Assembly: GCA_036785705.1 (NCBI GenBank)
Contig: JAWUZG010000136.1
Span: 1,550,001-1,614,000 of the forward strand
Reading direction: 5' to 3'
Source: Acanthornis magna
Lineage: Eukaryota > Chordata > Aves > Passeriformes > Acanthizidae
Length of the DNA stretch: 64,000 nucleotides
Part shown: positions 13,345 to 28,201 of the stretch, piece after piece
How the letters are laid out: every line of letters begins with the position of its first letter
Position numbering within the stretch: the stretch's first letter is position 1
Program-made: the position numbers and the translations under genes
Notes under the pieces: generated by a model
What the model saw: only the letters and a program-made list of their open reading frames with translations
Database searches by the model: none
What the model was told of the DNA's origin: nothing

Positions 13345-16300
13345 TGTTGTCTTAGTCACCTGCGAAGAAGCATTTCCTCCCTGTCGTGAAGCGCCAGAGT
13401 TAACGTCACCTGCAAAGCAATGCCCACGTTCCTCTGCAGAGATGGTCCATTTACTGATGGTTAAACTGATCCTTCAGTGTTTATCTTGCCCTGGGAAAAG
13501 GCAGGCTCTGGTCCCCTTGAACTCAGTTGCTAAACTTCCATTAATTTAATTACGTATTTAATTACGGTGCTGGGCCATAATTTTCCTGAAGTTCTTTATG
13601 ATTGAAAATAGATGGTGTTATTTATATATTTATCATTACTAACTGTTGATAATGGCTGTTTATATGGGACCCGGTTTTTTTCTTATATTCTCTGTTTTTA
13701 TTCACTTTTTCCAGAATATTTATGAAGCTGTGTATTGACAATAAGCCAATTATAAGCCCTATTTTATAGATGAAATAAAATTCAAAGGTAAATTGTGGAA
13801 GACATTAAATTAAGCAGGAAACCCCCAGGAGATGTTACTCAGATTTAACCTTTGAAATGATAAATCAAAGCATTTGACTTTTTTTTCTTTGATAAGGACT
13901 TGAGATGGGCAGGGATACTGCTGACTGAATTTCTTGGTGTGTTTTTTGTCTCACTACGTAAACGTTACGATTTTACTTTAAAGCATTGTCTTGTTACCCA
14001 TTTCCGTCGGCCCCAGGTATTACTGCTTCACTGTTTTAATATCCCTCAGCTTATTAAAAAAGACAAGATGGACTACGAAGACCTTCCTTTCTTCTCCCTC
14101 CTGGGAATCTATTAAAGCTGTCAAGATGTCAGCTCTCTCATGCTAAAGGGCAGAAGAAGGATCATATGAAGATTTTGGGCCCTAGGGATACTGCAAATCT
14201 TGCTGTTCTTGTTCATTTAAAGCTCTTTACCAGCTTCGTGTGGGGTCTTGTCATATCCCAGAGAGAGGCACCGAAAGGCAGCAACACGTCCTCTATAAAT
14301 CAAAGGAAGAGAGTGCAATCAGAGCCTTTCTTTCCAGCAGAGGTGGTCCATAGTCTGATTGATGAAATACTTTTATTTTCAGGTGGCTAGGTGGCTTTGA
14401 GCAATTGAGTAAGGATGCAGACATTCCATCTTGCGGTCAGTGGCGTGTGTTGGGAATTGGTCCATAGTGATGGATAGCTGTTCCTCCCTGGTGACTCAGG
14501 GATGCTCTTTGTATCAACGCACAGGAAATCTAAATTAAATTCGGGGAGGGCGAGAGTCTTGTTTACAAAGCTACCTACTGAAACTTTCACTAATGATTGC
14601 TTCCCTCCCCGTCACAGAGAAAAATAAGGACAAGGAATATAAAAATGTCTCCCTCTCCCTGACAGGTGGTAACTTCTCTAGTTTTGAATAATGTGCACAA
14701 GGAGTTTTATCACTGCTGTTTATTCTTTTAGTAAACCACACTGAAATCTCCAAATCTTCCTTTGCAAAGCCACAAACTTGCCTAGCAAATTTAGCTTCCC
14801 CAGCAAACTTTAATCTTTTCAGCAGGAAAGGAAAAACAGGTTAGTCAATCTCTAATGTTTCATTGGGAAAACTTTATGGGACTTGCTGTTCTTAAAGATG
14901 ATTTGAAGTTTGTTCTTTTCAGAGGCAAGTGCTTGGAGGTAAAATTTAATTTAGATCCTAAGCACATCCTTTGCTGATGAGTTTATCAAATTGTCTTAGC
15001 ACATAATTATTCTTGCATAATGCAGGAGACTTTAGGTTTTGCACAGAATTGATAAAATACAAGGTGCAACTGTACAGCGCCCTAATCTCACTTCCATGAT
15101 GCAACAGCATTTTGGTGGCATAGAAAGGGAAACTCTTTTTATGAGTGGTATAAGGATTGGGAAGAGGGAATCAGAATTGGCGTCATTCAGTAATGATGGT
15201 GAGTTAGAGGCAGTGATCAGCACTGAGGGGATATCGTGGAACAGAGAAGTCAGCGGATTACTCTGAATCCAGAGAAATTTGCATTCTAAATTTATCCTGT
15301 AAAATGAGCAAATTAGCAGTTGGCTGACTTTTGTATGGTGGGGAGTTTGTAGAGGGAATGATATTCCAAATTACATGGACTGTTGCAATAATTAACCTGA
15401 AATCTGTCTGTGCCAATTCTAATAACAAATTTTTGTCCAGGTAACCCCAGGCTGTGAGTTTGGCTGAGCAACTTAACACTGGGAGAATAAATAGAGTAAT
15501 GTTACATTTACTGAGCTAATTCCCCTGTTAAATTATTTTACTGGCAGCTATGATTTAAAAAAATATTAAAATGTCTGAAATGCACAGATTCCTACATTTT
15601 AGAGCTTAGGCTTAAATGTTTATTCACTCATATATGATGTTTGTTTAATATTATTTACATGTACATAAATTAAATTAAAATATTATAAGGCCTAGATTTC
15701 AGCTGATTGTATTTAGTGTTTGATATGAAAACTTTTAAAGCAAATATCTGAGCAACTTATGCCTAATACATGCTAATTTAAATGAGTTAAATCTTCATAA
15801 ATTATTAGCAAACTAAAAGTTAATTTTTGATATGGTATTCTTAAAAAATTTATTGGTTTATGTTTGCAAGCACGTTGTGTATAACTGTATTGAAACAAAA
15901 GCAGTATATTAACTAGCACATTTGTACCTATATATTTAAGGATTTAAATGACAGATTTGTTCCTCAGTCACAGCGGTCAAGGGTGAGCAATAGTTTAATG
16001 ATGTAAGATCATCTACAGGGATCAAGCATTTTTTCAGTATGATTAAGACATCTATGTGAAATTCCCAAATTTTCTCTATTTGCCAGGCTGATTTCTCTCA
16101 CAAGTTGAATTAAAACTTTGTGGGTTGGTTCTTACCTTCTTTTTCTATATGAGAAGTGAGGGAGAGCTGTGAAATGCACCATCTGTTCCCAAACCGTGTC
16201 AGCTGGCAAAGAGATGCTTCTCCCCCTGCCCTCTCTCCCTGCAGTTTTGGGCTGGTTTAACACCACTGCCTCAACACAAATCGCTGTGGATTGAATCTTG

Positions 16301-16797
16301 TTTGAGCAGAAGAAGTCACAATGACAGTGCACAGCATTCTAGAGGGCTCTTCATGTTGATTTAAATTGCAATCCTTTTAAACCTCGACCTCAGCTCGTTT
16401 GAATTTATAACGAAAATGCTCAACAGCACTTGAACTGAGTGTAGAGGATGGAGGAATCCAGGACTGCCTTAACACCCTGGACTTTCTGATCCTGGGACAG
16501 TTGCACTCCAAGACATGAAACATGATTCTCTTAAATCATAATCCTTTGGATTTCTGTCAGTCCCAACTGAGTGTGTCAAAGCAAACACATGGCGTACCCT
16601 GGTAAAACTGAAAACAGAAGTAAATATTGTCATTATTTCCTTTCTACAAATAATACTGAGCCATGCTGAAGGCAGATAAGATCTGTAGAATCATGATGAG
16701 TTTGAAGCTATACATATTCCTTCAAGACTCAGCTAATTTTCAATACCAGTGTTTCTCTGTCTTGCCTTTGATACTCCAGTTTCCACTCTGGATGGCC

Positions 16798-17004
16798 AAA
16801 TTAAAAACAAACAAACAAACAAAAACAAAACAACAAAACAAAACAAAAAAAACCCCAACTAAACAAAAAAAAGCAAACAAAAAACCCCCAAAAAACAACA
16901 ACAAAAAAATAAACTCCACTGAAAACAAACAGAACAGAACCCAACAAAACAACCCCCCAAAAACAAATGAACCACAAACACTGTCCCCCCCCAAAAAAAA
17001 ACAA
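16798..17004. repeat. A/C-only low-complexity tract with (AAAC)n core
   Basis: Begins with AAAC units (CAAACAAACAAACAAA) and degrades into irregular A-runs and C-runs. Almost no G or T occurs for about 200 bases. The lysine/asparagine-rich and phenylalanine-rich open frames on the two strands are products of this composition, not genes. Confidence 0.9.
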
Positions 17005-18714
17005 CAGGAGAAAGACTTCACCCAAGTTAAATATGGTTTGAAAAAGATAGAAATCTTGCAGTAACAGTGGGAGGCTACCAAACTCAAGCTGTGCGAAAAG
17101 ATGAGAGTAGGTCTCGGGTGTAATGGAAACTGATTATTTTATTATTCAGAAAGATTTTAATTGAATTATGAAGAGGTTTTTGCTGTCATCTCTATTGCTG
17201 TGTGAAGAGGGATTCATCCAGCCAAGTGTAAACATCTGCATTTGAGATGTTCACTCCAGGCTTCCTTTATGTGGAACTCAAGAGCCATTTCTAGAGGGCA
17301 AATACTCTTTTTTCAGGTAGACATTGACAACAGCTTAGGTCAGTGATACCTTTAAAAAATACAGAGGCATGAGAGGAAATTAGACCATGTGTACAGAGTC
17401 AGAAAGTTTAGCCTTGGTGTTCTTTTGAGAGTTTGTATTGATATGTAAGTGGTGTCAGCTTTCTGTGAACTCAGCTGCTGCCTAATTTTTTTTGGAACAG
17501 AAATATTTAAATTGTTTATTAAGGAGTATTTGCCTATAAAAAGTCACTGTTTCTATGCTCTGATCTCATTACTTTCTAGAGACTGGAGAGATTTTTAAGT
17601 TTCGTAGTTTGTGGATTTCACCCATTTGACACTTTGGGGACCAAAAGGGAAATATTAAACAAAACAGTCTCAAAAACATTCATTAGGTTGTTAGAATTTT
17701 TGGACTACTGGGTCACATCCAAGGACAGTTTTTTTGCAGATGTTGAGCATCTGCCCAGATTCACTGTGCTATCTTTAGGATTCTAATGCAGTTTAGGATC
17801 TCTAAATAGAGTTTAAAAGCTGAAGTGCTCTGGCCCATCTCCTTAGAGAAGGAACCCATGAAAGATCTTGAGTGCTCCATGGTTCCTGGTCTTCTTCAGC
17901 AAGCACAAAAAGGAATCTGGAATCTTCTGGTGCAGCACCTGGAATTAGGTACTTTGAGTGGAGGGTGAGACTTAATTTGTAGAAATGGAAACTGAAAACT
18001 TTGACTAGGTCACCAAACACACTAAATCAGTGGGTTTTAGGAACAACTCTGTTGTTCCTTCTTTCATTCCTGGAGAAATTGTTCAGGCAGAGGCATCTGA
18101 AAAAATTTTGGGTGTTTAAGTGTCACCAGCCATGGTGGATCATGACTAGTATTTAAAGATATTGTTTGAATTTTTCTGATGCCAACTAAGTGCAGTCAAG
18201 TCTGTAGGTAATCATGACTAATGTTTAAATAAGAACTTTATAAGAAAAGAGCCACTGCAAACACTTTTCATTTCACCATTCTTCTAAAGTCTATACCTTT
18301 ATCTCCTTTATGTAAATTCTGGATTAGTGGTAAGACTTGGAGATGTGGTTGAATTAATTTGCTTTGTGTAGGGATGGTTGTCATGAGGTGAAATGAAACC
18401 ATCTGGATTATTTGAATCATTGAGGCTACAAATACTTCTGCATTTGTTGCTCAGGGAAAATGCTACCTAAAGTACTGAATTGCAAAAGAAAACAGACTCT
18501 GAGTAAATTAGAAATCCCTAACACAAGTAGTTCCTGAAAAGAGTAGCGAGGACTTAAAAAATTTGAGTGAACTATTAAAAATTTGTCCAAAAGTGGATAT
18601 TTTTTCCTCCCTTTCTACAGTTACCTAGTTTTTTTTCCCCTTTGAATAAGCCACATGCTCTTGTAGCTGTGAAAATGAGATTGCCAACAATCTACGCAGC
18701 TCTCTTAGATACTT

Positions 18715-19075
18715 TTGCACGTGTACAAAGAAGGCTCAGAGGAGATATTTGTCTACAACAACCTACAAGGAGGATTTAGAAGAACCAGATCCAGACCTGT
18801 CAGATGTGCGTGGTCACAGGGACTGGAAAAGGGTCAATGAACAAGTTTCAACATGGGAAGCACCAATTAGATACAAGGTAAAAAAAGTTTTAAGTCAAGG
18901 GAAGTGAAATTCAAGTGCAGGGTGGAGTTCTCTAGCCCAGAGTTGTGGGAGATTATCCATCCTTGGACATACTCTGAATTTGAGCAAAATCCAGAACAAC
19001 CTCATGTAATTCAAATTTTCAACAGAGCATTGCACTAAATGACCTCAAAAGGTTCTCTTCATCCTAAAAGAATAT
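18715..19075 (+). mobile_element. old CR1 LINE 3' fragment
   Basis: The series of matches follows the CR1 3' region in order: GAAGGCTCAGAGGAGA near 18730, CTACAA-ACCTACAAGGAGG, CAAGTGCAGGGTGGAG-like text, CATCCTTGGACATACTC near 18960, GAACAACCT, and a degenerate GACCTCAAAAGGTTCTCTTC-ATCCTAAAAGAAT tail. It is strongly diverged and lies inside the last CTNNA2 intron. It contains a chance open frame with splice-like ends, which I rejected as an exon. Confidence 0.75.
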
Positions 19076-22000
19076 TTGCATAATAAAACATGAGTAATAA
19101 AAATGAGCCTTTAGAATTCAGAGCAAGATTTTTGTTCATTCCAATTTAGTCTCAATTCACTATCATCTTTGCTTGTTCTTTCCCTGTGAATTGCAGCAGC
19201 CTTTACAAATGTTTCTGTTTTGCTCTGGTTTAATTGGCTTGCAGTAAGTAAGAACAGGTAATTTTTACCCGTTTTGATGTTTTTTAATGACATTAAGTGT
19301 TAGCTCAAGTTAAAACTGTAATGAACAGATGCATTTACAAATTGTGTGTTCAGTAATTGACCAGGGGAAAAAATCCTTCTAGCAAGGAACTCTTATTACT
19401 TACTGAATGTTATTTAACCTTTGGCTGAGTTGGTCAAATAAATAGAACAGTTAATTATGAATAATTTATTTGGTATAAAATTATAGAATTTTCATTACAA
19501 ATTATTTGCTATATATGATTAAACCAGCTCTGTCAGTGCTGGCACTTTTCTGAAAAGCTGAATTGGGGCTCTCCTTTGAAGACTATTGTGGAGATTTGAT
19601 TTTGGATTTTTTTCATTTCATTGCATACTGTTGTAAAGTCCTGGAAAGTGCTCGGGGAATCAGAGAAAGGAATGTTTTCACTGATTGAGCTGAGCAATAC
19701 TAAGCAATACCCCCAACTCCAAGGGAGCAAAAGCCTTTTAGCACCTCAGAAATGATCAATGTCTTGAATGATCGAAGCCTTTATCTGCTTCTACAGGACA
19801 TAAAATATGCATGAAGAACAGCAGGCAAACGTTAGGAAGCAAGGAATAGTTGTCTGGGTATCATCTCCCATTCTACAACAGGATTTTATTTTATTTTACT
19901 TATTCTGGTGTGTTTGATGAATTATTTCCAAGCCCTTTCCTGAGCAAAGCCAGCGGTGCCAGTGGAGCACTGATCTTCAAAGTGTCCCTGAGCTGATCCT
20001 GAAAGGATGACTTTAGAGATAGGGAAGTAGCTGAAGGAGCAGATTTGCCTCAAAAAGTGGCAGATCCTCACAGCTGAAGACATGGAGATAAATCACATAG
20101 AGATACAACTCTTACATTTGTACAAATTAGAAAAGAATTTGGGGAAATAGCACATTTCTTGGCATTGCAGTCTTAAATCCTGCTTTATGCTGCTTTTCGT
20201 TTTGTTTTCCTTGTGACAAAATCAGGAGCAATAGCAGGAGATAACACATTCTCGTGTAAAGCATAGAGTGTTTCTGTGCTTTATTGATTTTCTTTTCGTA
20301 TCCAAAGTCTCCTGCATTTTATCACTGAGTACAATTTCCAGCCAACCAGACATTATTTGAGCTCCTTTCAGGTAAGAGTGTTAGAAAGACATGTTTTTTC
20401 TTGTTATTATACCTGTTCTCTAGATAAAGAACAAAAAATTCGCTTCTAAAACTCAGCTTGAAGGAGTACTAGATTATTTTGGGCTTTTAAAATGTGTTTC
20501 TATCTTCAAATTACAAACAAGTCACAACTCATGCTGGGAGGAGGGAGATTACAGACTAGTTAGATACCCTGTATTTCCCTTTTTTTCAGATTTAACTGCA
20601 ATTGGATACAATAATGGAGCTTTGTATTGATGCCTTTGACAGAGGCCTGTCCATGCTTTTCTGTCTGTGACCTCAGGTTCAGAGAATGTTGTGTCTTGGG
20701 TAGACTTCTGGCGTGTGAATCCTTTTGTAAATTAGTGTAAATTGCTTTTTTATTCGGCTCGATACTGAGTTTTGACACACTTCCTACTCTAATTTTCTTC
20801 AGCCTCCTGGCAATATAAAAATGTTTTAGTTGTAGTTGGAATTTGACTCTCCCGTCAGATAGAGTTCGGACTTCATATTGTTGCAGATGTTTTATCTTGT
20901 TGAATATTAGGTTGAAATCAGTGAAACAAAGTTCTTTTTCTCGTTAATCATCCAAGAGCTCAGAGCAGACCATTCCGTGGGGCAGAATGGTTTTGAAGCT
21001 GTAAATGTGGCTGTGCTTAGTTTGCTTCAGGCAGTGTTGGAATTGTGATGGCCATCAGACAATCCTGCTTTTTGCCTGGGGCATTCCACCACTGGCATCA
21101 TCCTCCAGACATAAGTTCTGTGCAGAATGAGGAGGATTTGGAAGAAAAAACCCTCAAGCCATTGTGGTAGAGACTCATTCCCATGTTTCTCAGTTGTGGG
21201 TTGATGTAGAAAGTGTTTATTCCTCTACATTCAACCTTAGCAAAGAAAACGTGTTGTATAAACAACCAGATTTGTGGAGTGAAACCTGTTCCCATCTGCA
21301 AAACTCCTTTAACTTTAGTCACTGAGTATTTCTTCCTAGTCCAGTAGAATTTTTCCAGATATTTTGGCATTCAGATTGTTGTCAAATACCTTAATTCAGC
21401 GACAGGCTCTGAAAGTTCTGAGGCAGTGTTGTAGCATGAAAAAGACTGCTAAAGCAACTGAATTTTGAAAATTCAATGCTATATAGGATTGCTTGTCCTT
21501 GCAGTGTTTCTGGTGTCTGGTAAGAATTGTGCTGGTTTGGTGTCTTTTTACTCCTGTGAAATGGCAGATGATGGGCAGAAAAAGAAGATTAAACATTTCT
21601 GAGAGATTTTCTGTGATGGGTCAAAGGAATTTCCTCCATTAAAATGCAACAAGATATTAATTAAATGTTAAACACTGAGGCAGTAGCCTACATTATATTT
21701 AGTAACTCAAGAAAAATGGTAATTTTTGTTTCATAGCAAGAGTATTGGAGAAATAATTTGTTGACTGTAATGCATTTGTTGAAAAAAACTGATTATCAAA
21801 AATAAAAAAAATGTATTTCCACCTTTGGGACCTGCAGGCTGGAGAGACACCAGTAATAATTATTTTTCAGAAAAATAATTAGGTGGAAAAATTAGGTGGA
21901 AAAAGAATTAACTTTCAGGTGATTCCAGTTGTCTTTTTTGTCATTTCGCCATTTCAGTTTTTAAAATATGAGCTTTCACATTAAGTGTTCTTCTCAAAGC

Positions 22001-24148
22001 AAATAATTAGGGTATCATTTAGTCTTTTTTTCCTTTTGCTTCTAAAATAACCTGGAATAAGTAAAGCAAACATAGAAATGCATCTCTATTATGTCTGTTT
22101 ATCTTTTATTGGGAATGTCAGTTCTGGGAGTATTTTATTTGCTTCTCCTTTTGCAAATTAGCATAAAGCAGTTGGTAATGTGTTTTAAAGTGACAATAGT
22201 ACATAGAAGACAGAAGATACTCAGAGTTCTTGTTATTCTCCTGTGCTCTCTGTTGTCCTTGGACATGGCAGCCTTTGTTAAATACAACCAAGTGGGCCTG
22301 GGAATCCCTTGGGTTTCTTACCTGTAATTGAAAAAATGCAGATGAGGGTGGTTATTCAGCGGATTAGCCATCTATAAAGCACAACTACCCCCAGAACGAA
22401 TTAAATATTTCATCATGTATAAAGGAGTAAGTTAATTGCAACCAAATGTGAAAACAAATAGCTAGAAAAGGACAAGGATAATACAATTTTCTCTATGTAG
22501 CTACAGGTCCATTTATATCATTGTGACCACATTACATTCCAAATAGACTTTTTTTCTTTAATTGAGATTTTCGAGTCTATAGGATAGTTTTCTCACAATG
22601 GACTGTAGCTAGCAAAAACCCCTGTGAGCATTTTGAAGGGACTGACAGAAACAGACCCTCAGCCATTGCACAGCAGTGCTGGAAAATAGCAGATGTCTCC
22701 TTCCATGGGGATGAGAGCATCTGAATAGCAAACAGGCCATTCTTGCATTGGCTCTCTCTACATTGTCATTTTTATGCATGAAATGTGCCACAGAAACGTA
22801 AGACGTAATTTTATGAATAAGATCCTTTCCTTGCATACATCTTGTGTACGTAGGAATGGATTTGCTGTTAAGCACAGCTGAGAGGAAAAGGTTCTGTTGC
22901 ACGAGAATACCGTCTGAGCAATCTATACTCCTGATTCACTCTCCAGATTCATAATTGCTTCATGCAGCCTTAGTTCTCTGGAGGCTGCTGATTGACTTCT
23001 GGGTTTTGAGAAGAGCAGCTGTACCTGTCCAGGAAAGTGTGAACTTCCTTTGGAAAGGAGGAGAAGCAAGGAATGCACCCAGAATTCCCAGAAAGCCTTG
23101 AGGGCTTGGCAGTGCCTAAATCACTTGCTAAAGGTGTGCAAATCAAATCTTAGCCAAGAGTGTTTGAGGGCCTACAGGTTCTTATTCAATGTGTGAAATA
23201 AATTACATTTGCTGCTCCCAACCTGTACAAAGTGAACCAGACTAAACTCTTATTTGTCCATAACTCCTAATACTAATTTTTTGTGTTCATACCTTTCAAG
23301 GTCACTAGGGGCTGTTGTTATCATCTGAGCTGTCTTCCTGCATGACTGATGCACAGGAACCCTGAATTGATGTGCACTAAAAACGTCCAATAGTTAATAC
23401 ATACTAAGTAAAACCATCCAATATTGATTTCACAATTTCGAGAAATACAATCAATCTTTCATGAGTTCTTGGGATTAATTAATATAGCTGCTAAATAAAT
23501 AATTTCAGGTAATTAATAACTAGAATGACCTGCTTCACCTCTCAGCCATTAAGTTTTGTTTTATCTTTGTCTAATCTGTGGAACTTGAAATACAATCAGC
23601 TTTGTTACCATGTACTTGCTGATTTCAAGCAACTCATTTTTTAGTCATTCACTTGGAAATGGGAAAAACAGAGCTGGCTGAGTCTTTCCCATAAAAAGAT
23701 GCTTTTTTATTACTGAGTTCCTTTAAAATCTTTCCTAGTTCCTCAGTATTATTCTTGCATTGAGAAGTGGACTCAGTATTCCATAACTGTGGATAGCAGA
23801 TAAACCGAATATGATAACTGAACCAATTTCATCAGTCTCCTCCTTGTTGTGTCCTCAAGGAGTGATTGCCTGGGTTCCTGCAGAGAATGAAGGTCCTTAC
23901 TGGAGAATTAGGTATCATCTGCTATGAAACTGGCCAAAATAAAATCTACATTTGTGACTTTTAGCAGCTAATTAGATATCAATCACTTGCCCTCTGTATG
24001 ACTTGCCACTTGGCCAATTGTTTTCTGCAAATTTCATCAAATGAATGACTTTTTTCCAAGTTTTTAAAAGAAATACTGATGTTATGAAGCCACCAAGTGG
24101 TTTTTCCCAAGACCCCACTGCAAAATTCACTGTTGAGCACCGATTTTT

Positions 24149-24168
24149 GTGTGTGTGTGTGTGTGTAT
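24149..24168. repeat. (GT)n microsatellite
   Basis: About nine GT units followed by ATGT. Confidence 0.9.
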
Positions 24169-25087
24169 GTACTTCTGGAAGCAGCTGCTAGAGAGTCTGG
24201 AATCCTTCTGTGTATGTGCCTTGTTAGTTTTGTGTCAACTGAGTTTTTAATCAAACTGTCACATATTACTAAGCAAAAGACCTTTCAAAGATCCAATTAT
24301 ACCCACAGCATTATTTTAAGCAATTCAAAGTTTAATCATACCAAAATATGATGTAGGTTACTTTGAAAATATTTTAACCCACACAAACCTTTGGTTACCA
24401 TTAACTGCATTTCTCTCCTCTATTTATGGAGTCTGTCACAGACATTGCATCATTAAATTTGGGAGTGCTGTCAGCTGAGCTGGCCTGTCATTTCACAGGT
24501 CATTTTATTTGCATTGCTCAAGTATTTTGAGACTATAAACTATCTACAATTCTTTTGATGTCTTCACGCACTTTTCAAGGTTTATTAAAATCAGCAGTAA
24601 TGATATAGAACATTCTTAAGCAACAAGCTCTTTTAATACTACCCATTCTATATCCTTGCTCACTGGAAATACAGATTTTTTTTCCTCAATTTCCCATTCT
24701 TTTTATGGATATTTATTATTATAAATATGAAGACATCTCTGGAAGTTAGATTTTCTCCTTTCTAAAACATAAAGTATAATTTTTCCCCATTACAGTGGTG
24801 TGGAATGCAGGGAGAACATCTCTTTTCAATGTTTTACTGTTAAGGACAAAAATTCCCAGATTTATTCTCTCCCATTTCTTCAGCTATTTTGCTATTGCAG
24901 GTGCTGGCTATTTTACTTAGATTACGTGTGTATGTAAAAGAAGCGAGAAATCTTGATTGCCACAAGGTTCTAGAAGAGTCTGCAGATAGTTCAGGAAAAT
25001 TGCAGCACAGCTGATAAGCAGCTCAAAAACTCCTCAAAACCTGAAGGATTTTCTCTAGGGGGAAGAAAACCATGGAATTATGTTCTT

Positions 25088-25126
25088 GGCAGGTCTTTTC
25101 CAGCCTTAATTATTCTAAGTGACCAG
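25088..25126 (+). mobile_element. possible CR1 tail scrap
   Basis: GGTCTTTTCCAGCCTTAATTATTCTAAG resembles the last bases of a CR1 element (GGTC-TTTCCAACCTTAATGATTCTATG). It is short and isolated. Confidence 0.35.
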
Positions 25127-28100
25127 GCCCAGTGCAGTTCCTCTTAGGTTCTTCATGAATTTGAATTTTCCTCAGCATTCACAGTTCTTAGAGTTTTGTG
25201 GGACAGTAACCTAAGTTTATCTTTTGTATTTGAGGGCTTTTTCTCCCAAAAGGAGGTAAACATATTTGTCTAAGTTCTAAGCAGCAGAACACCATTATTT
25301 TGTGTAGCAAGTCAAAGGCTCTGTTGGCTGTTAGGCCCAAAATCCATCATTATATCTGTAATTCTGTGGAGTAAAGGTTGCTTTCTGTACTCTGCAGTAA
25401 TTTTCCTGGTGGTGGTGCTTTTATTTGAAATGTTAATTTTCCTTCTTACGTTTTTTTTTATGATTAACATTTGGAAAAGTGCATATGTTCCTGTGCCCAG
25501 ATTTTGCGAGGAATTAACACACTCAGGGCTTGATTCACTGCTGCCTCATTCCAGCTTTGTGCCGCTGCAGCAAAGCACAGCTTAAAGCTGGAGCAACACA
25601 GTGCTGTGGGAAGATCTAAATGTTAATTGGAATGATGTTCATTCAGTTTAATTCTTCTTTCGTGAGCAATAACACAAGCAAGGAGCTGGAGGCCGTAAGA
25701 AAATCACTGCAAGTGCTCAGGTGGCCAAATTTGGTGCATGGGTTGGCCACCAGCAGGTTTTGGAGAGCACTCATGGCCTCTGATGGGGTTTTATGTCTCT
25801 TTTCTGATTCCAAGACTTGGAAGTGTTTTAAAGATAAATGGATATGAAGGTCAAAGACTGAGTATCTGCATCTGAAAATGTGATTAATAATGGTGGAAAC
25901 AGGGAGCTCTTATCTACTATAACAGCATGCTGAAACTGAAGAGAATTTAAATGGCATCAAAATATGTAACGTGGTTTTCTAAAAGGTGTCATTGAGGTCT
26001 GCATCTGAGCCTGAAGAAGTGCAAGATTCTTCCTGCCCTTATCAATGCAGTCCATAGAATTACTGATTACTGTGTTCAGAGGTGCACACTGAACTCTGTG
26101 TATGGGTTTATATATCTAATTTAAGTGCCCCCTCATTTCAAAATGCTTCCTTTAATCATTCTGTTCCTTAATATATGTAAAACAGCCACCAGAATGTTTT
26201 TCATGATGGAAAATGTGAAGCTGTTGGAAACCTTCAGCAACCAGAACTCATTCAGGAATGTGCAATAGAGGCTTAATCCAGTCAGTTTATCCACACTGAT
26301 TATGAAATAAACACTATTTGACGGTATCACTTTATATTCAATATCAATCCACCAGTGTTTCAAAAAGAATCATTTAACAATGAATAATGCTTGATTGTAG
26401 ATCTCTGTAGTAAATTAGAATATCCTAATTTAATAGAGTGTGATCTGTTATTTGCCAACAAACATACAGATTGCCTTATAAATCATGCAGCAGTGTGGTT
26501 ATAGAATAACACTCGACTGGATTATATTTCATTACTCCCTATTGAACAGTCATGTTTCTGCCATGTAATGTAATTTTCCATCTTTTAACTTCATTTCTTT
26601 TACTAACAGAAATACAAATTAGTCCCAAGGAAAAATATTTACTGGGGGCAGGCAATTAACTGTGTATTTCAGGGAATGGCAACGTGTACGTGAACATCAT
26701 AAAAATGTTTTTTTTCTGTTTGCACCTCACTGTATGTAGCTGTTTATGTGTTTAATGAACCATAATGAATTTAAGGCCAGAGCAGAGGAAATAAAAAATC
26801 CCAGGTAAGTATAGATTAATGTGGTTTCAAATACAGTCTTTCTGTAATGTCTATTTTTGTTCGCATCAGTCACTGACACTTCAGAAGGAGATTTCTCCTA
26901 AACTCTTCTGTTAATGATTCAAAGTCCTTGAGGTGAAGTATGATGTGGCTTTTGTTATTGCCTTATGACTGTTTGTCCTGCTTACCTTGCTTAGCAATTT
27001 ATTGCAGAGTCATACGCTCCCAAAATAGGGAGCAGGAAAGGTTTGGAGTGAAGTGACACAGGCCATTTATGCTGATTAAAAATAGCTTAAAACTTACTGA
27101 ACATGTGGGGTGGAATCAAAGAGTTAAAGTAATACTGCATCCCAAATCATTCCTACAGTCTGGGAAAGACATAAATAATTGAAACAGCTTCCATGATATT
27201 ACTGAAAGGCTTTATCACAAATAAAAAGGGTATCCCACTCTTTCTTTCAGTATTTTAGCAAAGGGATAATTGAACATCATAAGTAGTAACCTGGCTTGCT
27301 ACAGTCCTTAGGAGCATATTTCTAAAAATATGTCCTACTAATTTGAGAACATCCACTTGGATTTGGCAAGTGCCTGATTCACATCACGTGGAGCACTGAG
27401 ACATTGCCTTGGAAGTCCCATTATATGCTTGAAATCCTTTTGAAAATTTTGGCCAGGGGTACGTACTTCACTTCAGTGCATGATGGAAGCTTGCTGACAG
27501 GAAATCCCAGTGTTTTGAAGTTCAGCAAGTCCTTAAGTCTTACATCCCGAGGATCCAGGAACCTCAGGCACACTCGTGCATGGGAGAAGCACAAAGGTAC
27601 AGGTACAAAAAGCCTGGAAACCACAAAGTAACGTTCCTTGAGACCACGAGTAACTCACACATTACAGGAGCTGCCAAAACCTGCAGTTAACTGCCTCATC
27701 TTTTCATTTCTGTGGGGGTTTCAGAACCTCCTTTCATCTTTTCAGATGGGATTCTCTAACAAGCTCAGCGCTGGCCTCACACTGTTCCCGTAGACAGCGT
27801 TGGGGGTGTTATCCTGGGCTTAACAGGAATAATTAGAACAAACTGGAACACTTGGGGAAAATCCCTGTTGACCTGTTTTGCAGTTTCTGACATGGAACAG
27901 TAAATTTTTAAAGGTTTAAGTTGAGAAGTAAGGGGATTTTTGTGAAAAAAGAGAAAACTGTAGAAAAAGAATCAACAGCAATAACAAAACACAAACAAAC
28001 ATAACATCAAACAAAAAAAAACCCATAGACAACACAAGTTTTTCCCTTATTAAAAAAGGTAATGTGAGGTACCACAGTCTTGCCTTTACTGTTCTGTGCT

Positions 28101-28201
28101 GAATACTCCGAGGTACCCCAAGGAAGAGGATTTGTTCCATCTTTAAAGAGGTCTGGGAGGATCCAGTCTTCAGTCAGGAAATGGCTCAATGATCCAACCG
28201 T

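Noticed and set aside
16663..17087. Lysine/asparagine-rich and phenylalanine-rich open frames on both strands; similar ones at 37.0-37.3, 43.5-43.8 and 57.3-57.6 kb.
   Set aside because: Entirely explained by A/C-only or G/T-only low-complexity DNA.
18734..18877. A 144-nt block with AG before and GT after, phase 0, encoding 48 residues ending EAPIRYK; first considered as the alpha-N-catenin II exon.
   Set aside because: The surrounding sequence follows the CR1 3' region in order, the acceptor lacks a good pyrimidine tract, and the exon at 13069-13212 matches the known insert in length, position and residues. The coincidence of length is chance, though exonisation could be checked in RNA-seq.
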